Source: Amphichorda felina
Taxonomy: Eukaryota > Ascomycota > Sordariomycetes > Hypocreales > Bionectriaceae
DNA: 64,000 bases
NCBI GenBank assembly: GCA_016490725.1
Contig: JAEMHR010000032.1
Span: 62,001 to 126,000 of the forward strand
Direction: 5' to 3'
This document shows positions 1 through 12,751 of this stretch, piece after piece (the first letter of the stretch is position 1; every line of letters starts with the position of its first letter). Below the pieces are notes generated by a model. That model was given only the letters and a program-made list of their open reading frames with translations. It did no database searches and was not told the origin of the DNA. A program made the translations under genes and the position numbers.

Positions 1-277
1 CCTGGAGCTCTTGACTGTCTTTGTTGGTGGCGGGGCAGCTTCTGCCGGCGTGTCAAGGCTAGAGATACGCGGGGTCGTTGATAACCCAAGCCTCTCATCG
101 CACAAGCAGCCTCGAACCGAATTTTGACGACCGGTTCCTACCTTTGGCGACTGGTATCCCCTCGAAGTCCCGCTTCTTCTTTCCCTCGACACAACAATAC
201 CTAAGAGATCCATCCGAGATTGGTGGCCCACCATATACCCGCCTACCAGATAGACCACACAGTGGTGACAGCACATC

Positions 278-1928
278 ATGGAGGAGGAGGCCATCGCTAC
301 CTTCTGTAGCATTACAGACGCCAGCCCGGAGATTGCGCATAGCTTCATGGCACTTTCGGGAAACGATGTTTCGCGAGCGATCGAGCTTTTCTTCGAGAAC
401 CCAGAGCTGGCCACCAGTGTCCAGACCGGCGTCCCACCGAGACAGCCGCCAGCATCCTCGAGGCCCAACCTGGGGCGCCAAGACTCGAACGGAGTCATCC
501 ACATCGACAGCGATGATGATGATATAATGCATGTGGATGACGACTATGCCAGTGATGGCGATGATGGTCGTGCGGCAGCAGCGCAGGCGGCAGCGGTAGC
601 GCAGGAAGAAGAGGACGCAGCCATGGCCAAGCGCCTGCAAGAGGAGTTATATCAAGAGAATCACGGCTCCGGGGCTGGAGCTGGCGGTCCCCTGGGTGAG
701 GATGGTGTACGGGCACCTATTGGCAGAACGACGGAGACGCTCGTTGCTCCGGATCCAGCGTGGGGGGCTGGTAGTGATCGAGATGCGGAATCGGCTCTTC
801 TGGAGCAGCTGCGAAGGAGACGGATGCCTCCTGGTAAGCATCATGCCCATTCTGACACGGCTAACTCGCTAATGTGTTCCCTACACAGCTCGTTCTGGCG
901 GCCCGTTTGCGCAGCGGATATGGGGAGAATCGACAAACACCGCACCTGATGCCCAGGGCGAGAGCGGCAGTCATGCGCGACGCCTCGCTGACCTCTTCAG
1001 ACCCCCATACGATCTTATGGAGCGTGGGCTGTCTTGGGACGATGCTCGCACACTGGGGAAGGAAGATAAGAAGTGGATTATGGTCAACCTCCAAGATATG
1101 AACGACTTCAACTGCCAGGCTCTCAACCGAGACATCTGGAAAGAAGAGGATGTGCAGGACATGGTTAAGGAGCATTTCCTGTTCCTGCAATACGATAAGG
1201 ACTACCCAGACGCGGAAGAGTACATCACCTTCTACTTCCCCAACCAAGGGCACGAGAACCCAGACAACTATCCCCACGTCTCCATCATTGACCCGCGGAC
1301 GGGAGAGCAGGTTAAGGTGTGGAGCGGCCGGCCGTTTCCCTCTGCACCGGACTTTCGGGCAGAGCTGGCGGAATTCCTTGATCGTTACAGTCTGGAAGCC
1401 AACAGCAAGAACCCCGTGGCCCAGACTAACGTCAAGAAACCCCAGACTGTAGATGTGGACCGGATGACGGAGGAGGAGATGCTGGAAATGGCCCTCAAGA
1501 ACAGTCTTGCTGGAGCCGGGAGCAGCACTGGCTCATCATCGACCCCGAATGTGTACGATCCAGATGCGCTCACCAAGCCTGGGGCAGAGGAGAAGGGCAA
1601 GGAACCCGAACCGCCGGCGGCGCAGAGTGCCTTCTCTCAGATTTCAAGCACGAACCCACAGACGGAACCGGAGAACAATCCAGCAACGACGACGCGGATC
1701 CAGTTCCGCCACCCTACAGGCCGTGTGATTCGGCGGTTCAATCTGCAGGACCCCGTGCGACGCATCTATGAGTGGCTCAAGGCAGAGCCCCTCGAAGGCA
1801 AGGAGGGTGTCGAGTTTGAGCTGAAGAGGATGCCTCAGGGACAAGATCTTATTGATAGTTTGGATGAGACTATCCAGGATAACGGCCTGAAGCAGGGCAC
1901 CGTCATGATTGAATTTCTTGATGAGTGA
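278..1928 (+). CDS. UBX-domain p97/Cdc48 adaptor, Ubx5/UBXN7-like
   Basis: Two exons, 278-833 and 889-1928, give 531 aa; the 55-nt intron starts GTAAGC and ends ACAG and restores frame exactly. Domains in order: an N-terminal UBA-like helix bundle (about 1-45), an acidic stretch of Asp codons (about 75-85), a UIM-like helix containing MAKRLQEELY (about 115), a thioredoxin-like UAS domain (about 240-390), a second UIM-like segment EEEMLEMALKNSL, and a C-terminal UBX domain of about 75 aa. This is the established layout of Ubx5 and UBXN7, which connect ubiquitinated substrates and cullin ligases to the Cdc48/p97 unfoldase in nucleus and cytosol. The start at 278 is chosen because the UBA-like segment begins there; 1-277 would be the leader. 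Family assignment is strong; the exact client set is inference. Confidence 0.9.
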
Positions 1929-2868
1929 AGATATAGATAGTCGTGCTTCTTCCGATCGATGGACACATGGCCGGAAGCAGCTACACATAAGCAGTTTACT
2001 GCTTAGGAGGAATAGAAGAGGAATGAAGGAGGTCCTGGCAAGAATCACGAGCTTCTAATATTGCTTCACATTGGGCATGGATGAGTGCGTGTACATCCAG
2101 ACAAAGTACATGAGCAGCTGTTCGTGGCCGGGAACTTGGAGGTTGACTACTGAGGTAGAGGGCATGGCTGCTACGTGCGGCCTTATAGACTGGGGCCTTG
2201 CCTTGAATGAATGGACATACTTCGTACTGGTAATGGTTTCAGGGCCCACCTTGTGAATTGCTTTTGATACACGTGTGTTGACTTGGAGATTAGAGGTGGC
2301 TGTTGTTTAGGGAACCAGGCAGTCATCCATCAGGATATGGTGGGCAGATGGTCGAGACAGGATTCTACAGACTATAGAAAATATCCTGGTGTGGATGCTA
2401 CCCCATTGAGTCTGCTACGAATTAGCTAGGGGCACCCCCTGGATATGAATTATTAGGCGGCAGGCACATTTGTAGTCAAAATCATATGGATAAGGTACTC
2501 GAATACTATGAGGTTGTAGAGTGCTGGTAAGAAAGCTGGCATATTGACTGGCTTACAGCCTGTACATGTCCCCGATGGGAAATGTTTTATAAGGTTATAT
2601 TTGGCTGGAAGCAACCGCTTGGCTACGTGTGCCTGACCTACACAAGAAGGGCCAAAATGCCTTGTTGGTCAGCTACATCGCACGACTTCTTATCAGCGTC
2701 GTTTCTGCTAAGCCAAAATTATCTATGGTCAGAAATGGAGCGATACCTGGGTTAACGAGCGTGTGTGTGATTACTATGGTGGCGACGGCCTGTCTCCAAC
2801 ATCCCAACCGCGCATAAGTGGCACTGATGAGATGTGTGGTAAATGGATGTGTACAAAGAATGGATAGC
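1929..2868. other. Convergent intergenic region
   Basis: About 940 bases between the stop codons of the UBX gene (+) and the ZIP transporter (-). It must hold both 3' untranslated regions. The small frames in it lack coding character or known motifs; I see no RNA gene or repeat. Confidence 0.6.
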
Positions 2869-4461
2869 TCATGCAAATGCGCCGATAATAGACATGCCAA
2901 TGGCTCCACCATGATGTTAGCACAAATAGACCTAAGGCCATGGTAAAGGATGAGAGAGAACTCACCCCCCAGAAGAACCCAGCAAAACGCCTCGGTGCGT
3001 TTTCTCCCGCTGAGAAGCTCTTTCGCCTCCTCGGACAGAAAGTCCTCGGCCAGGAGGTCCACAAGAGCAGCGTAGATCAACAATCCCGACGACCTGCCAG
3101 ATATGTCAGCTTCATGGTTTTCAGGGAACCATGTGGAAACATGTGTGTGTGTGGGGGGCCATAGGGTCACTCACATGGCATTGAATGTACCGACAATAAT
3201 CAACCCAAATGCACTCTCAGGATCATAAGACGACCTGGTGAGGAGCCCGATGGCCTGTCCAATAGGGGCTGTGAGACCAAACGCGCAGACAAGCACCCAG
3301 GGCCGGATGCTCCCCTTGGGATAGGGCACACTGGCGATGCGTGACCCAAGACCAACGCCCTCAAACATCTGATGGAAGAGGATGGCAACCAGGAGGATGA
3401 CGAACCCGTCCGTCGTAATGGACACAGTCATACCAACAAAGACCGAATGGAAGAGGATGCCGCCCTCGAGGAGCGAGATGTTGAGGTTCATCCTGCGCAA
3501 GACGGCTGGGTCGACTTTCTGCCCTTCCTCGTCGAACGACTCCTGGACCTGGACGTGGGAGAGTTCGTGTTTCACATCACTGGGAGGCCTTTTATGGGAA
3601 GGAACAGCGCTTCGGACCATGTTGATCATCTCCATGCGCTGGCGGATGTACTGCTCGTAGAAGACGACGAACCACGCCGGCATCGGCTCGTCGGCGACGG
3701 CACTGACCCGCAGGAAGTTGTTCTCCATCCTCGATACCTCATCGTCCCCGACCTTGTATGGCATCTTCTCGTCATAGTAGATGTCTCCCATTGGTAGAGT
3801 CATTTCCGAATCCGGCGTCCCGGGGCGGTGGGGATGCTGAATTTTGATATTGGGTTGGAAATTGTGTCCCGTGGGACCACCGTGGGAATGACCGCCGGTC
3901 TTGCTGCTAATGTACATCTCGATGACAAAGAGGATGAACATGGACACCATCATGATGGCGCCAGGAATGGCAGGGTAGATGTCGGTGAAGAGATCGGGCA
4001 AGCATGGGTCTGTGAGGCTGCCAAATGCCACAGGAAGAAGCTGCTAACATTAGGCTTGTTCTCTATCATTGATGGGGTAGGGGCTGGGATCCTAACATGG
4101 ACAAAAGCTGTGGCAACAAGGACTCCCGTCCCAAAATGCTTACAGGCAAAGAATACCGACTCGGGGACCTTCAGCCACTTGATCTTCTTGGCCGCAACTG
4201 GGAAACCAGCCCCTAGTCGTTGATTGTTCTGTTAGCTTGGGCGAAACCGACGCCAGCCACCAACGGCGTCCATGTTGATTGAAACTCACCGAAAATCGAA
4301 GCCGTCAGAACAAGAACTGGAATTCTTGTTATTAAGGAGTAGCCTCACGAGATATTTGGGTTGGAAGTGGGCATACACAAGCCGGCAACATGGAGCGGAA
4401 GATCGTACTCCACCTCTGGCCCCGAACTACCTCCTCCACACTGAGGCTTTGCGCCGTCCAT
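2869..4461 (-). CDS. ZIP-family zinc/iron transporter
   Basis: Six exons read on the minus strand: 4379-4461, 4290-4324, 4097-4212, 3175-4040, 2966-3093 and 2869-2903, 420 aa. Every junction uses GT-AG and the sum is in frame. The N-terminus has the CGGG cysteine-rich luminal start followed by LPLHVAGL, TM1-TM3 with KHFGTGVLVATAFVH, a cytosolic loop with a His-rich patch (GGHSHGG), and the ZIP signature helices TM4/TM5 (HSVFVGMTVS...HQMFEGVGLG). It ends with the conserved GAIGMSIIGAFA tail, which confirms the last small exon. ZIP proteins carry Zn2+ or Fe2+ into the cytosol; plasma membrane (Zrt1/2-like) is most likely. One donor (GTTAGG at 4096) is non-consensus. Metal specificity cannot be read from the sequence. 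Confidence 0.9.
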
Positions 4462-6896
4462 CTTTCTGGTGTACCCGCGACGAAGAGAATAGAACGAAAA
4501 CTAAAGGCTGGCCCGCCAGCAAGAATAAAAAAGGCGGAGACCCCAGGCCTCCACTGCATATAGAAGCGAACGACCAAGGATATCCAGTATCCTGGACAGA
4601 AAAGAGATAAAATCGCCAACCAAAACTCCACTCTCGCTTCCAGAGCAGAGAGACTTTCCCAAACGCTTCAAACTCTGTCATCTGCGTGCAGGGGAGCATA
4701 TATCTAGTCAGACTCATGAAGGCGACATGTTGGAATACTAAGCCCCCCCTCAACCATGGGTCAAACAGTCTCCTACATGCTAGACCTCTCAGGTCATGCT
4801 CAAGGACTACTTCCAAAGGTCTTACCGTCTCACGCTTCAGAACTCTCCAAATGCCCCGCAAAATGGTGCATCGTGATTCCAGCTTGTGGGGATGAGCGCT
4901 GTCAAGCGGCAGTCGGTGGCAGTAGGTGGCACCGGCGTCGGGTACCGAGTCAGTTATACGTCTAGGGGTTATTTGTGGAAGCCTGTATCGCATTTCGTGT
5001 TACGGAAGAGCACTAGCCGGGGCCGGATCTGCTTCCCCGTGTTTTGGATGCAAGTCGTTGATTTATTCCGACGCTGGAAGGGAGAGTGATGATCAATGCG
5101 GCCTCCCCCTATGGGTCCGGGTTTTATTTAACCTTATATTCAACATTTTACGAGGCAAATTCGACGTGTCGCGCCGTGTCAGGGCGCCAGGCTATATATA
5201 TAGTACTGTTAGAGTTGTTGCGGAACTTTGTGTGTTTCGGATGCAGGTCGTTGATCAGGGGTCGCTCTGGATGGATCACTAAGAGTGAAAAGACTTTCGG
5301 CCCCAAGAACATATGTTCCACTTTGTAACTGTATAATAATTCCCAGTAAGTATCTCTTATCCCCGGCCCATTGGTGGTTCTTTTCTTGGGATAGGGTACT
5401 GCCAACCCTTAACATTGAAAGGTTGAATCTCTCCGATCATGAATCGGTTGGACAAAGGGGGGGACAAAAAGATTGTTACAATCGACCAGAGACGCTTGTA
5501 GACGAACATCATACTAATATTCACGTGCACGTAATAGCGGTGTCAAGAGTTTTATGAGATCCTCCACATCGGACAGATCTATATGCCCTCTCGAGCTCGG
5601 GGAGGTGCGACTTGAACAAGATGCTTCCTTGGGCAGCTTTGGTCTGGATTGCCTTAAAGATACCATGAGATATCCTCGAGATTAATATGGACACTCCTCA
5701 TCATTTCTTGCCATCGGTGTATGTCTCTCCATCCACCACCCATCAACAGACTATCAACAAAACTCATCTGGTAAGCGCATCGCATAATTAGTCCGTCGAC
5801 AAGAAACAAATATCAGCGAGGTTGATGCCAGAATATCTATATTTACGACCACCACCGCTAGTGCTACCACCACCGTTGATACCACTACGGTTACTCCTGT
5901 AACGCTCACCATCACCACGATGCAGGGATACTAGCATGCGGCTGTCTGCCCCCCTTGGACATTCACCAACATCGAGACTATACAAAATGTCTTATCCTTG
6001 CTACCATAATTTGTGGTGCGTTTTTGATAGCCCGGGGGCCATGCGCACGTCTGATAAACACCCAAAGGAGGGAGGACCGCGGGAAGACCACAATGCAAGG
6101 GGTAGTATGAGGCTATAGGGAAGGAGAATTGACAGCGCCGTAAGATTGAAGTAACAGTAAAGAAAAAGCGACTACATACATGGTTTTGGATGTTTAGGCT
6201 GCATTATCACTGCGATGGCACCTGTCTGGGGGTGAGCTTAGTACGACGCATATTCTAGCGAGATCATCGGCTACATCGAAGTCGCGTATACAAGAAAATG
6301 TACCCAGGGAACCTCGTGTCTCGAAATTCCACCTTCCCTGGCCTCACATTCTGTCCCACCACTTACATTCGAAAATCCACCTCATTCAAGCATCCAACCC
6401 TCTAACACCGCACCCGTCACATCCCGCCGGTCCTAGATGGCTAAATCCATTCGAGTCCAACCTTCAACCCTCCCGTGACCATGCCATTTCAACACACAAG
6501 ACGTCAGAACCAACTCCGACCAGAAGCCGCGTCTATGTTGACCTCCTTTCGTTCGATGCAAAGACGCCCTAGTCTCCAAGCCTGCACTCGATGAGAAGGT
6601 GATTATGCCAATGAAATGTAATTCCTATCAACACAAAAGAGACAAAGGCCATTCACTCATTCACAACTGCCTCTGTAATGCAATTCTACACATACATACA
6701 ATCGTTCTTCTTCCTATGCCCCTCGTAGTTATCTACTGTCCCTCCTTCAGGCGGCGCCTTATTGGTTCATGGTATGCGCTCTCTCCTCTCCTTGCGCGCA
6801 ACCGCTCATGGTTTTTTTTCTCGTGTCAAAGATGAAAAGATAAAGGATGTATCATCGGGGGTTTATATTGTTTCGTAAGGGTGGTTGGGTGGATAT
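4462..6896. other. Long intergenic region upstream of ZIP gene
   Basis: About 2.4 kb between the ZIP start and the IDH1 stop. It must contain the ZIP promoter (near 4.5 kb) and the IDH1 3' end. Short ATG frames occur but none shows domain motifs or plausible splicing. Two near-identical 17-nt copies, annotated separately, are the only repeat seen. Confidence 0.5.
5046..5255 (+). repeat. Short direct repeat, 17 nt, two copies
   Basis: The 17-mer at 5046-5062 (GGATGCAAGTCGTTGAT) recurs at 5239-5255 with one A/G change. The flanks (TTTTG/TTTCG) are also similar. It lies in noncoding DNA; it may be a regulatory site or a relic of a small duplication. Confidence 0.4.
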
Positions 6897-8278
6897 TTAG
6901 ATGGTCTCCATCTTGTCGAGGATGGCCTTGGTGAACTCGTGGGTAGTGGACTCGCCGCCCATATCGCGGGTGCGGAACTTGCTACAGGGTTGTCAGCGCC
7001 AAATTTGGTCAATGGGAGGTTAAAGAAAACAAGTCTTGACTTACCCCTCGGCAATCACGGCGTACACAGCCTTGGAGATGCGGTTAGCATGGTCGTCGAG
7101 ACCGAGGTGGCGCAGCAGCATGGTGCCGCTGAGCAGCATGGCCGTGGGGTTGGCCTGGTCCTTGCCCTGGATGTCGAGACCGACGTGACGGCAGCCGGGC
7201 TCGAAGACGGCGACCTCACGGCCCATGTTGCAGCCGGGGACGATACCGGGGCCACCAACAAGGGCAGCACCAATGTTGGACAGGATGCCACCGTACAGAT
7301 TGGGCATGACCATGACGTCGAACTGCTGGGGGCGGGAGACGGCCTGCATGCTGGCGTTGTCGACAATCATGTCGTTAACCTCGAGAGTCGGGTAGTCCTT
7401 GGCGGTCTGGTGGAAGGTGCTGCGGAAGAGACCGTCGGCAAGCTTCATGATGTTGGCCTTGTGAATGCAGGTGACCTTGGAGCGGCCATTGGCGAGGGCG
7501 AAAGCGAAGGCAAACTTGGCAATGCGCTCCGACTTGGCGCGGGTGATGATCTTGAGGGACTCGACGACACCCTCGACGCTCTGGTGCTCGAGGCCAGAGT
7601 ACTCGCCCTCGGTGTTCTCACGGATGATGCACAGGTCGACGTCACGGTGGCGGGTGGCGTAGCCGGGGATGTTCTTGATGAGGGAGATGCTGGCGTAGAT
7701 GTCGAGCTCCTGGCGCATGGCCACGTTGAAGCTCTGGTGGCCGGAGCGGCTGATGGGCGTGTGCAGGATGCCCTTGAGACCGAGCTTGTTGCGCTTCAGC
7801 GAGGCGACGGACTCGCGGAAGGCAGCCTCGGTGCGGCCGGCGTCCTCAATACCGGACACGGCGACCTGCTCCCACTCGATGGGGACGTTGTCCGCCTTGA
7901 AGATGGTCTTGACCGACTCCGTAACCTCTCCACCGATACCATCACCGGGAATGAGCGAAACCGTGTACTTGCCACCGAACTTGGCGGGCTTGAAGATGTC
8001 GGACTGGACCGTCGCGAAGCCGCGGGCGGCCAGAGGCTGCTGGGTGGCAGCGCAGCGCAGGGCCTATGGTAGATGAAGAGTCAGCATTGCCTTGTCTTGA
8101 TTCTTCACGGCTCAATGGCCTCGTCGTCATGTCTGCGGGTGGCCGATCGAAAGCGTTTGTTGTCCCTCCGCCACTACCACCATCACCGCCGCCGCCGCAA
8201 CGCCACCAGGAAGGGGAAAGCCAGCGAAATGGCAAAGTCACCTACCTGCGCCGTCCTAACCGATCCTCGCGACAGCAT
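6897..8278 (-). CDS. idh1: NAD-dependent isocitrate dehydrogenase subunit 1, mitochondrial
   Basis: Three exons, 8246-8278 (only 33 nt), 7045-8063 and 6897-6981, encode 378 aa. The first 30 or so residues are Arg/Ala/Gln rich without acidic residues, a classic mitochondrial presequence ending near ARGFATV. The body has the isocitrate/isopropylmalate dehydrogenase fold: IPGDGIGGE near the start, the substrate loop RENTEGEYSGLEH, and the NAD/metal region MPNLYGGILSNIGAALVGGPG. It catalyses oxidative decarboxylation of isocitrate in the TCA cycle as the regulatory partner in a heteromer with Idh2. Length matches the family. The tiny first exon separates most of the presequence start behind a 182-nt intron. 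A 395-codon frame on the opposite strand is only a shadow of the codon bias. Confidence 0.93.
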
Positions 8279-8978
8279 TGTGAGAGTAATTGACCAAGAT
8301 CCAAGAAGGGGGGAGCAAGAGCAAGCAAGGGTGACGATCAGATGCAACAAAAAAAAAGATCTAAGTTTTTTGGAGAAGTGGTGGTTTTCGAGCAAATCCC
8401 GCAGGACCTCTCGACGAATTGGCCCAGAGCCACCAACGTAGCCTTCCCGCCTTGTCCGTCCATGCCGGGCCACCTGCCTTGCCCAGCGCGGCTTTTTGCG
8501 GCCAACGGACGCGCCCAGACCCACACCTCGGAAAAAGTGGCGGAAAACGAGCGCTCGGCCGAGTCTGCAGCGAGCACGCTAGTCCTCTGTAGGTTTAGTG
8601 CCTTGGGCATCCAAACAGTGACGACGTTCAAAACACCATCACCGGTGCAACCGACGGACGACGGTCGATGCTCTGGACAACGAAGAGGTGACACGAAAGG
8701 GGGCAAAAAAAAAAAAAAAGGAATTCCGTCATTTATACGCTGGTCGACGCTCTTGGCCTTCGCCATAAACAGGCCGCTGGATCGCTCTGTTTGCCCATTG
8801 CTTGTCCCGTTTTCTTATATGTCTGTCCGTCCTTGTGCACACCAGACAGTAACCTGTAACTCCAGACCCTTTCCCTTCAGATGGACCGCCCTTTCCCTTG
8901 CCGTCACCCTCTACGCGTCCCCGACGCTCTCCTATATGGAACCTCTCGTTATATTCCACGGCAATTGAACCAGGATGC
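8279..8978. other. IDH1 promoter region and kinase 3' end
   Basis: About 700 bases between the IDH1 start and the stop of the downstream kinase gene, both on minus. A 15-nt A run lies at 8705-8719 (T-rich on the transcribed strand), a common feature of fungal promoters. A frame on plus across 8342-8968 has no recognisable motif and is treated as noncoding. Confidence 0.5.
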
Positions 8979-11132
8979 TCACGCCGCCTCCTCCTCGTCC
9001 AGCGGCTCTACCCTCACGAGTATTTCCTCTAGTAGCCCCTCCAGGAAGCTCCCCACATCCCGCCCCATGCCCACTGGCTCAGCCTTGTCGTAGTGGTCGA
9101 TCTCCTTGCACACGTGTGCCAGCTTGAACACCAGCTTCCGCACCCTCTCGTGAGCCACTTCCGCCCTCTGCTGCTCCGGCGTCTGCGGCTGTCCTGGGTT
9201 GCACAGCTGCTGCACCCGGATCTGCCGCCGCTTCAGAGCCTCCTCCAGAGCCGGAAACATGACGTCGTTGAGCGCATCCAGCTCCCCGTTGGGGTTGGCG
9301 GGTGCTGGAGGCGGGAACGATGTTGGCGCACCAGCAAAGTCGGGTACGGGTAATGGTTTCTGGATGACCGACGGTGCGGGTGACGAGGCCTGACTGGCAC
9401 GCGGTGTCGACTGCGACGGCGCCCTGTACTGTCCAGACGGAGGGCCCCTGAAAGGCGGGATCTCGGGGATTTGCATGGCGGGTAGCCTCGAGCTGGAGAC
9501 CCGCGACTGCGTTTGATGCGGCGGCGGTACCGGCTTCTCGGGGGTCGGCGATTTCGGCGATTGCGCCAGATGCAAATTCAGCATGCCCATATCACGCTGC
9601 AGCTGCGCTTGTAGCTCACGGTCATAGTCAGGAGACTGGCTGGGTGCCACCGGTAGGTGCTTCTGAGCCCTGGGTGTCTCCATGGTGTTTTCCCTTGGTT
9701 GCGTCTTCTGGGGGCTGACTGGCAGCGGCACCTTGGTTGGGGATGAAGACGGCATCTGCACGGGCTTGCGCTGGGGGCTTGTCTGTCTCGATGTCCCAGA
9801 GAATACCTTCACTGTGTCGGTGGGCTGGAAAGGAAAGTCCCTTGTCTTGGTCGGGCTACCTTCGCGCCGTCGTTCACCGTAATCTTCCCCATTATCTCCC
9901 GTACGAGAGGCCCTAGCGTTCGTAGCGTTGTGGTCCATGGCATTCAGACCCGGCCGAGTCACCATGCCGCCCCTGTCACCCACCAGCTTGACTGTTCCGA
10001 AATCCCACATATCCTCATTGATCCGCTGTGGCTCCGGCGCTGGACCATCATAGCCATCATACTCATGGTCCTCCTCGTTCTTGTGAGTGGCCGCCCAGCG
10101 GGTGTGTCGCTCAATCAGCTCCGTCAGGTACGTCGTCTTCTTGGCCTTGCGGATGAAAGGGTGGCGGAGTAAGTCCTTTGCGGTCGGGCGTTCCTTGGGG
10201 TCGCGCTGCAGGCACAGCTCGATAAAGTCTTTGAAGGCCTTTGTGAAGTTGCCCTCAAGCCTCGGCGGCGGGTTCTTGGGGATGAGGAAGAGCACCTTCA
10301 TGGGGTGAATGTCTGCGTAGGGCGGCTCACCGTTCGCGAGTTCGAGAGCGGTGATACCCAGTGACCATATGTCGGCTTTGTGGTCGTAACCGGACTGCTT
10401 GATAACCTCTGGAGCCATCCAGAAGGGAGTTCCCACGAATGTGTTCTTCTTGGTCATGGTGGCTGACAGCTGACCCGACACGCCGAAGTCCGCCAGCTTG
10501 ACCTGGCCATTGGAAGTAAGGAGAACGTTGGCAGCTAAGCAAATGTTAATATTGGAAAGTCTCCCTTCAAGCCTGCGCGCCCGGGGTGCTTGAGCTCTCA
10601 CCTTTGATATCGCGGTGCAGTTTCTTGTCGGAGTGGAGGTAGTCCAGCCCCAGCAGGAGCTCCCGCACAATTATGGCGATATAGTCCTCCCCCATCAGCC
10701 CCGGCTTCATCAGGTCGGCACAGCTCCCCCCGGAGCAAAACTCCATCACGATCCAGAGCTCGGCGCCTCGTGCATAGGAGCCATGGTATTTGGTCACGTA
10801 TGGGGACTGGAGCTCCGACAGGATCGCAATCTCTTGTATAATGTCCTCGACCTCATCTTCCGCGCTCTCAATATCGATAATCTTGATCGCAACGGCCTGA
10901 CCAGTTCGCTTGTCGACGCTGGAGGAGCAATTGTCAGCTTGTGTGGTCTAGTGATTCGTCGCAGTCGTGGGTCAGAATCTACCCTTTGTACACCTTGCCA
11001 AAGCTACCACCTCCTGGTCAAGGGTCAGATGATATTCTCTTGCGGACGGGGCCGCGAAATTCACGAACCAATGCAATATTCCTTCGAGTACAGCAGCTGC
11101 GGGTCGAGTGCTTCGTTTCCCTCGTCCGCCAT
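8979..11132 (-). CDS. Ste20-type GCK-III protein kinase (MST/Sps1-like)
   Basis: Four exons, 11069-11132, 10983-11013 (31 nt), 10602-10918 and 8979-10534, give 655 aa. The kinase domain starts almost at the N-terminus: P-loop GGGSFGKVYKG (about 22), VAIK lysine about 44, catalytic loop HRDIKAAN (about 133-140), DFG at 153, and the GCK activation segment with TFVGTPFWMAPE (about 169-180). A Pro/Ser-rich, low-complexity linker follows (about 330-540), then a conserved helical C-terminal region (to 655) like the dimerisation tail of GCK-III kinases. Fungal members (Sps1, Kic1/Nak1, Neurospora MST-1 and POD-6, septation kinases) act in septation, polarity and the NDR/MOR pathway. Which orthologue this is cannot be settled by eye; the short N-terminus favours an MST-1-like form. 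Confidence 0.9.
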
Positions 11133-12751
11133 CATGCAGGGAGCCTGGTGGACGGTTCGGATAGTGAGGGATGGTTCGCAGAGGATGGGAAAAAAACAGG
11201 TCGTCAATCGTCAATCGCTATTTCATTCGTTCGTAAGTTCGTCGGGGCGTAATTCGAGGATGTGCGTTATCGTCGTCGCCGCCGTGACACAGGGCTGAGG
11301 TCGGCGGTGAACCCCACCAAACAGGTCTCAGAGGGCTCGAGGTGTGCCGCAGCGAAGGTGCAGCAAACAAGGGAGGGGCTGCAAGGCAGAAAACAAAGCA
11401 AGACAAAGCCAAATGAAGGGAGAATACGGAGTACAAGACAGAACAATGAAGCCATGCACCAGTCAATGGATGGCGAATGTTTACAGCAGCATCAACAGGG
11501 ACCAAAACAAAACAAACCAGCGCAGCAAGGCAAAGCGGTCATGTTTTGGGCCGCAGCCAGCTTGGACGAGATCCAATAGAACGGCTTCGTCACCAGTGCT
11601 TCGAGACGCTGGGCAGCTGTACAGGTGGGTGAGAGTCGGCGTGGCGGGGCCCTGAAGATCGAGAGGAGGGGGAGCCAGGAACAGCCAGACTGGGCCAGTG
11701 CGCTTAAACACGGTGGGGCCCGCTAACGCGTACCTCATCAGGCAGGTCAGATCCATCCATCCGTCGTACCGTCTCGCAGGTATGTCATCAAGTTAAGTCT
11801 CGTAGAGGTGGCGCCCCTGCTGCTCGTACAGCGTCACGAACTTCGGTGTAGGGCACCATCGGATTTGTGTTCGTACTGGGGAACGCGGTCAATAAAATGT
11901 GCGGCTGCAGTATGCCCTTGGACAACGTCGGCCATCCGACACGGCTGAATCAGCCATGGTGGTGGTGGACTAGGCCCAGCTCAGTGAGCTGTTCCAGCAG
12001 ACGCTCAAGACGTCCGGTCGCGTCGACATTGTCGTCAACGACGCAGGAGTCTGTCTTTAAGCTCACCCCACTCCCAGTCGAATTTCCAGAATCCCCCAAA
12101 CGTCTTGCCCGAGTCTAAGGACGCACCTAATACAGCGATGTAATTGGCGTTATGATGAGGCTGCTTACTGAGAAGAAGTAGGGCAACGGCAGCATCGTTG
12201 CGGTGATGATGATTGGCACTAAAGAGGAGCTCAAGGTACACTAGAGGGAGGTTCATCCAGATGGAGGCTTTGTATTAGCCCGATTGACTCAGGTACCAAT
12301 GCGATAGAGGAGGGATTTGCATTTATGAAGCTAAGTAGTCGCTGAAAAGGGTGTACGTTCTACTTGCTAGGTAGACGTTGGTGCTGGATGATAATGTTTA
12401 CCATGTAGCCACACTCATATGTTGAGTTGTTACAGTACATCGGCATATAATTGTTGCATCAAAATATGGGCTTCTTACCCTCGATAACTTAATGACCGGA
12501 GAATCTAAGATACTTCCCTCAGGAATTTTGTAGCGGAAGGATTAAGATTCATTAGTCGCAGCAAATAGGGTAGGTAGACAACGTTGGCTAAGACGGAGTG
12601 AAGGTAATATACAAAGATTAATAGCAACGATATATCCCGTCATCACATTTTAATAAGGTACTTATTTGGTGCCAAAATAGGTATTTAGATCATGTGTGAG
12701 TTCAACTTGCATGCAGCTTAGATGTTTGGATACTGGTCTCCCAAGGCGTCT
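11133..12751. other. Intergenic region with a gene relic
   Basis: About 1.6 kb between the kinase start and the stop of the next minus-strand gene. The half near 11133 should hold the kinase promoter. A short dehydrogenase-like relic at 11956-12060 is listed separately. From about 12260 to 12700 the DNA becomes AT-rich with many TA steps and no coding signal. Confidence 0.5.
11956..12060 (+). pseudogene. Short-chain dehydrogenase/reductase relic (fragment)
   Basis: One frame reads MVVD, then TAG at 11968-11970, then AQLSELFQQTLK followed by GRVDIVVNDAGV and a TAA at 12058-12060. The second part matches the stretch before and including the classical SDR motif (helix, then DIVVNNAG). The N-terminal Rossmann glycine motif and the catalytic YxxxK are not found nearby, so only a piece remains. 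The TAG could be a former CAG (Gln). Recognition rests on about 30 residues, so this is tentative. Confidence 0.4.

Noticed and set aside
6885..8072. 395-codon frame opposite IDH1
   Set aside because: It is the antisense of a well-supported IDH1 exon; its Gly/Leu/Val/Asp composition is a mirror of the IDH1 codons.
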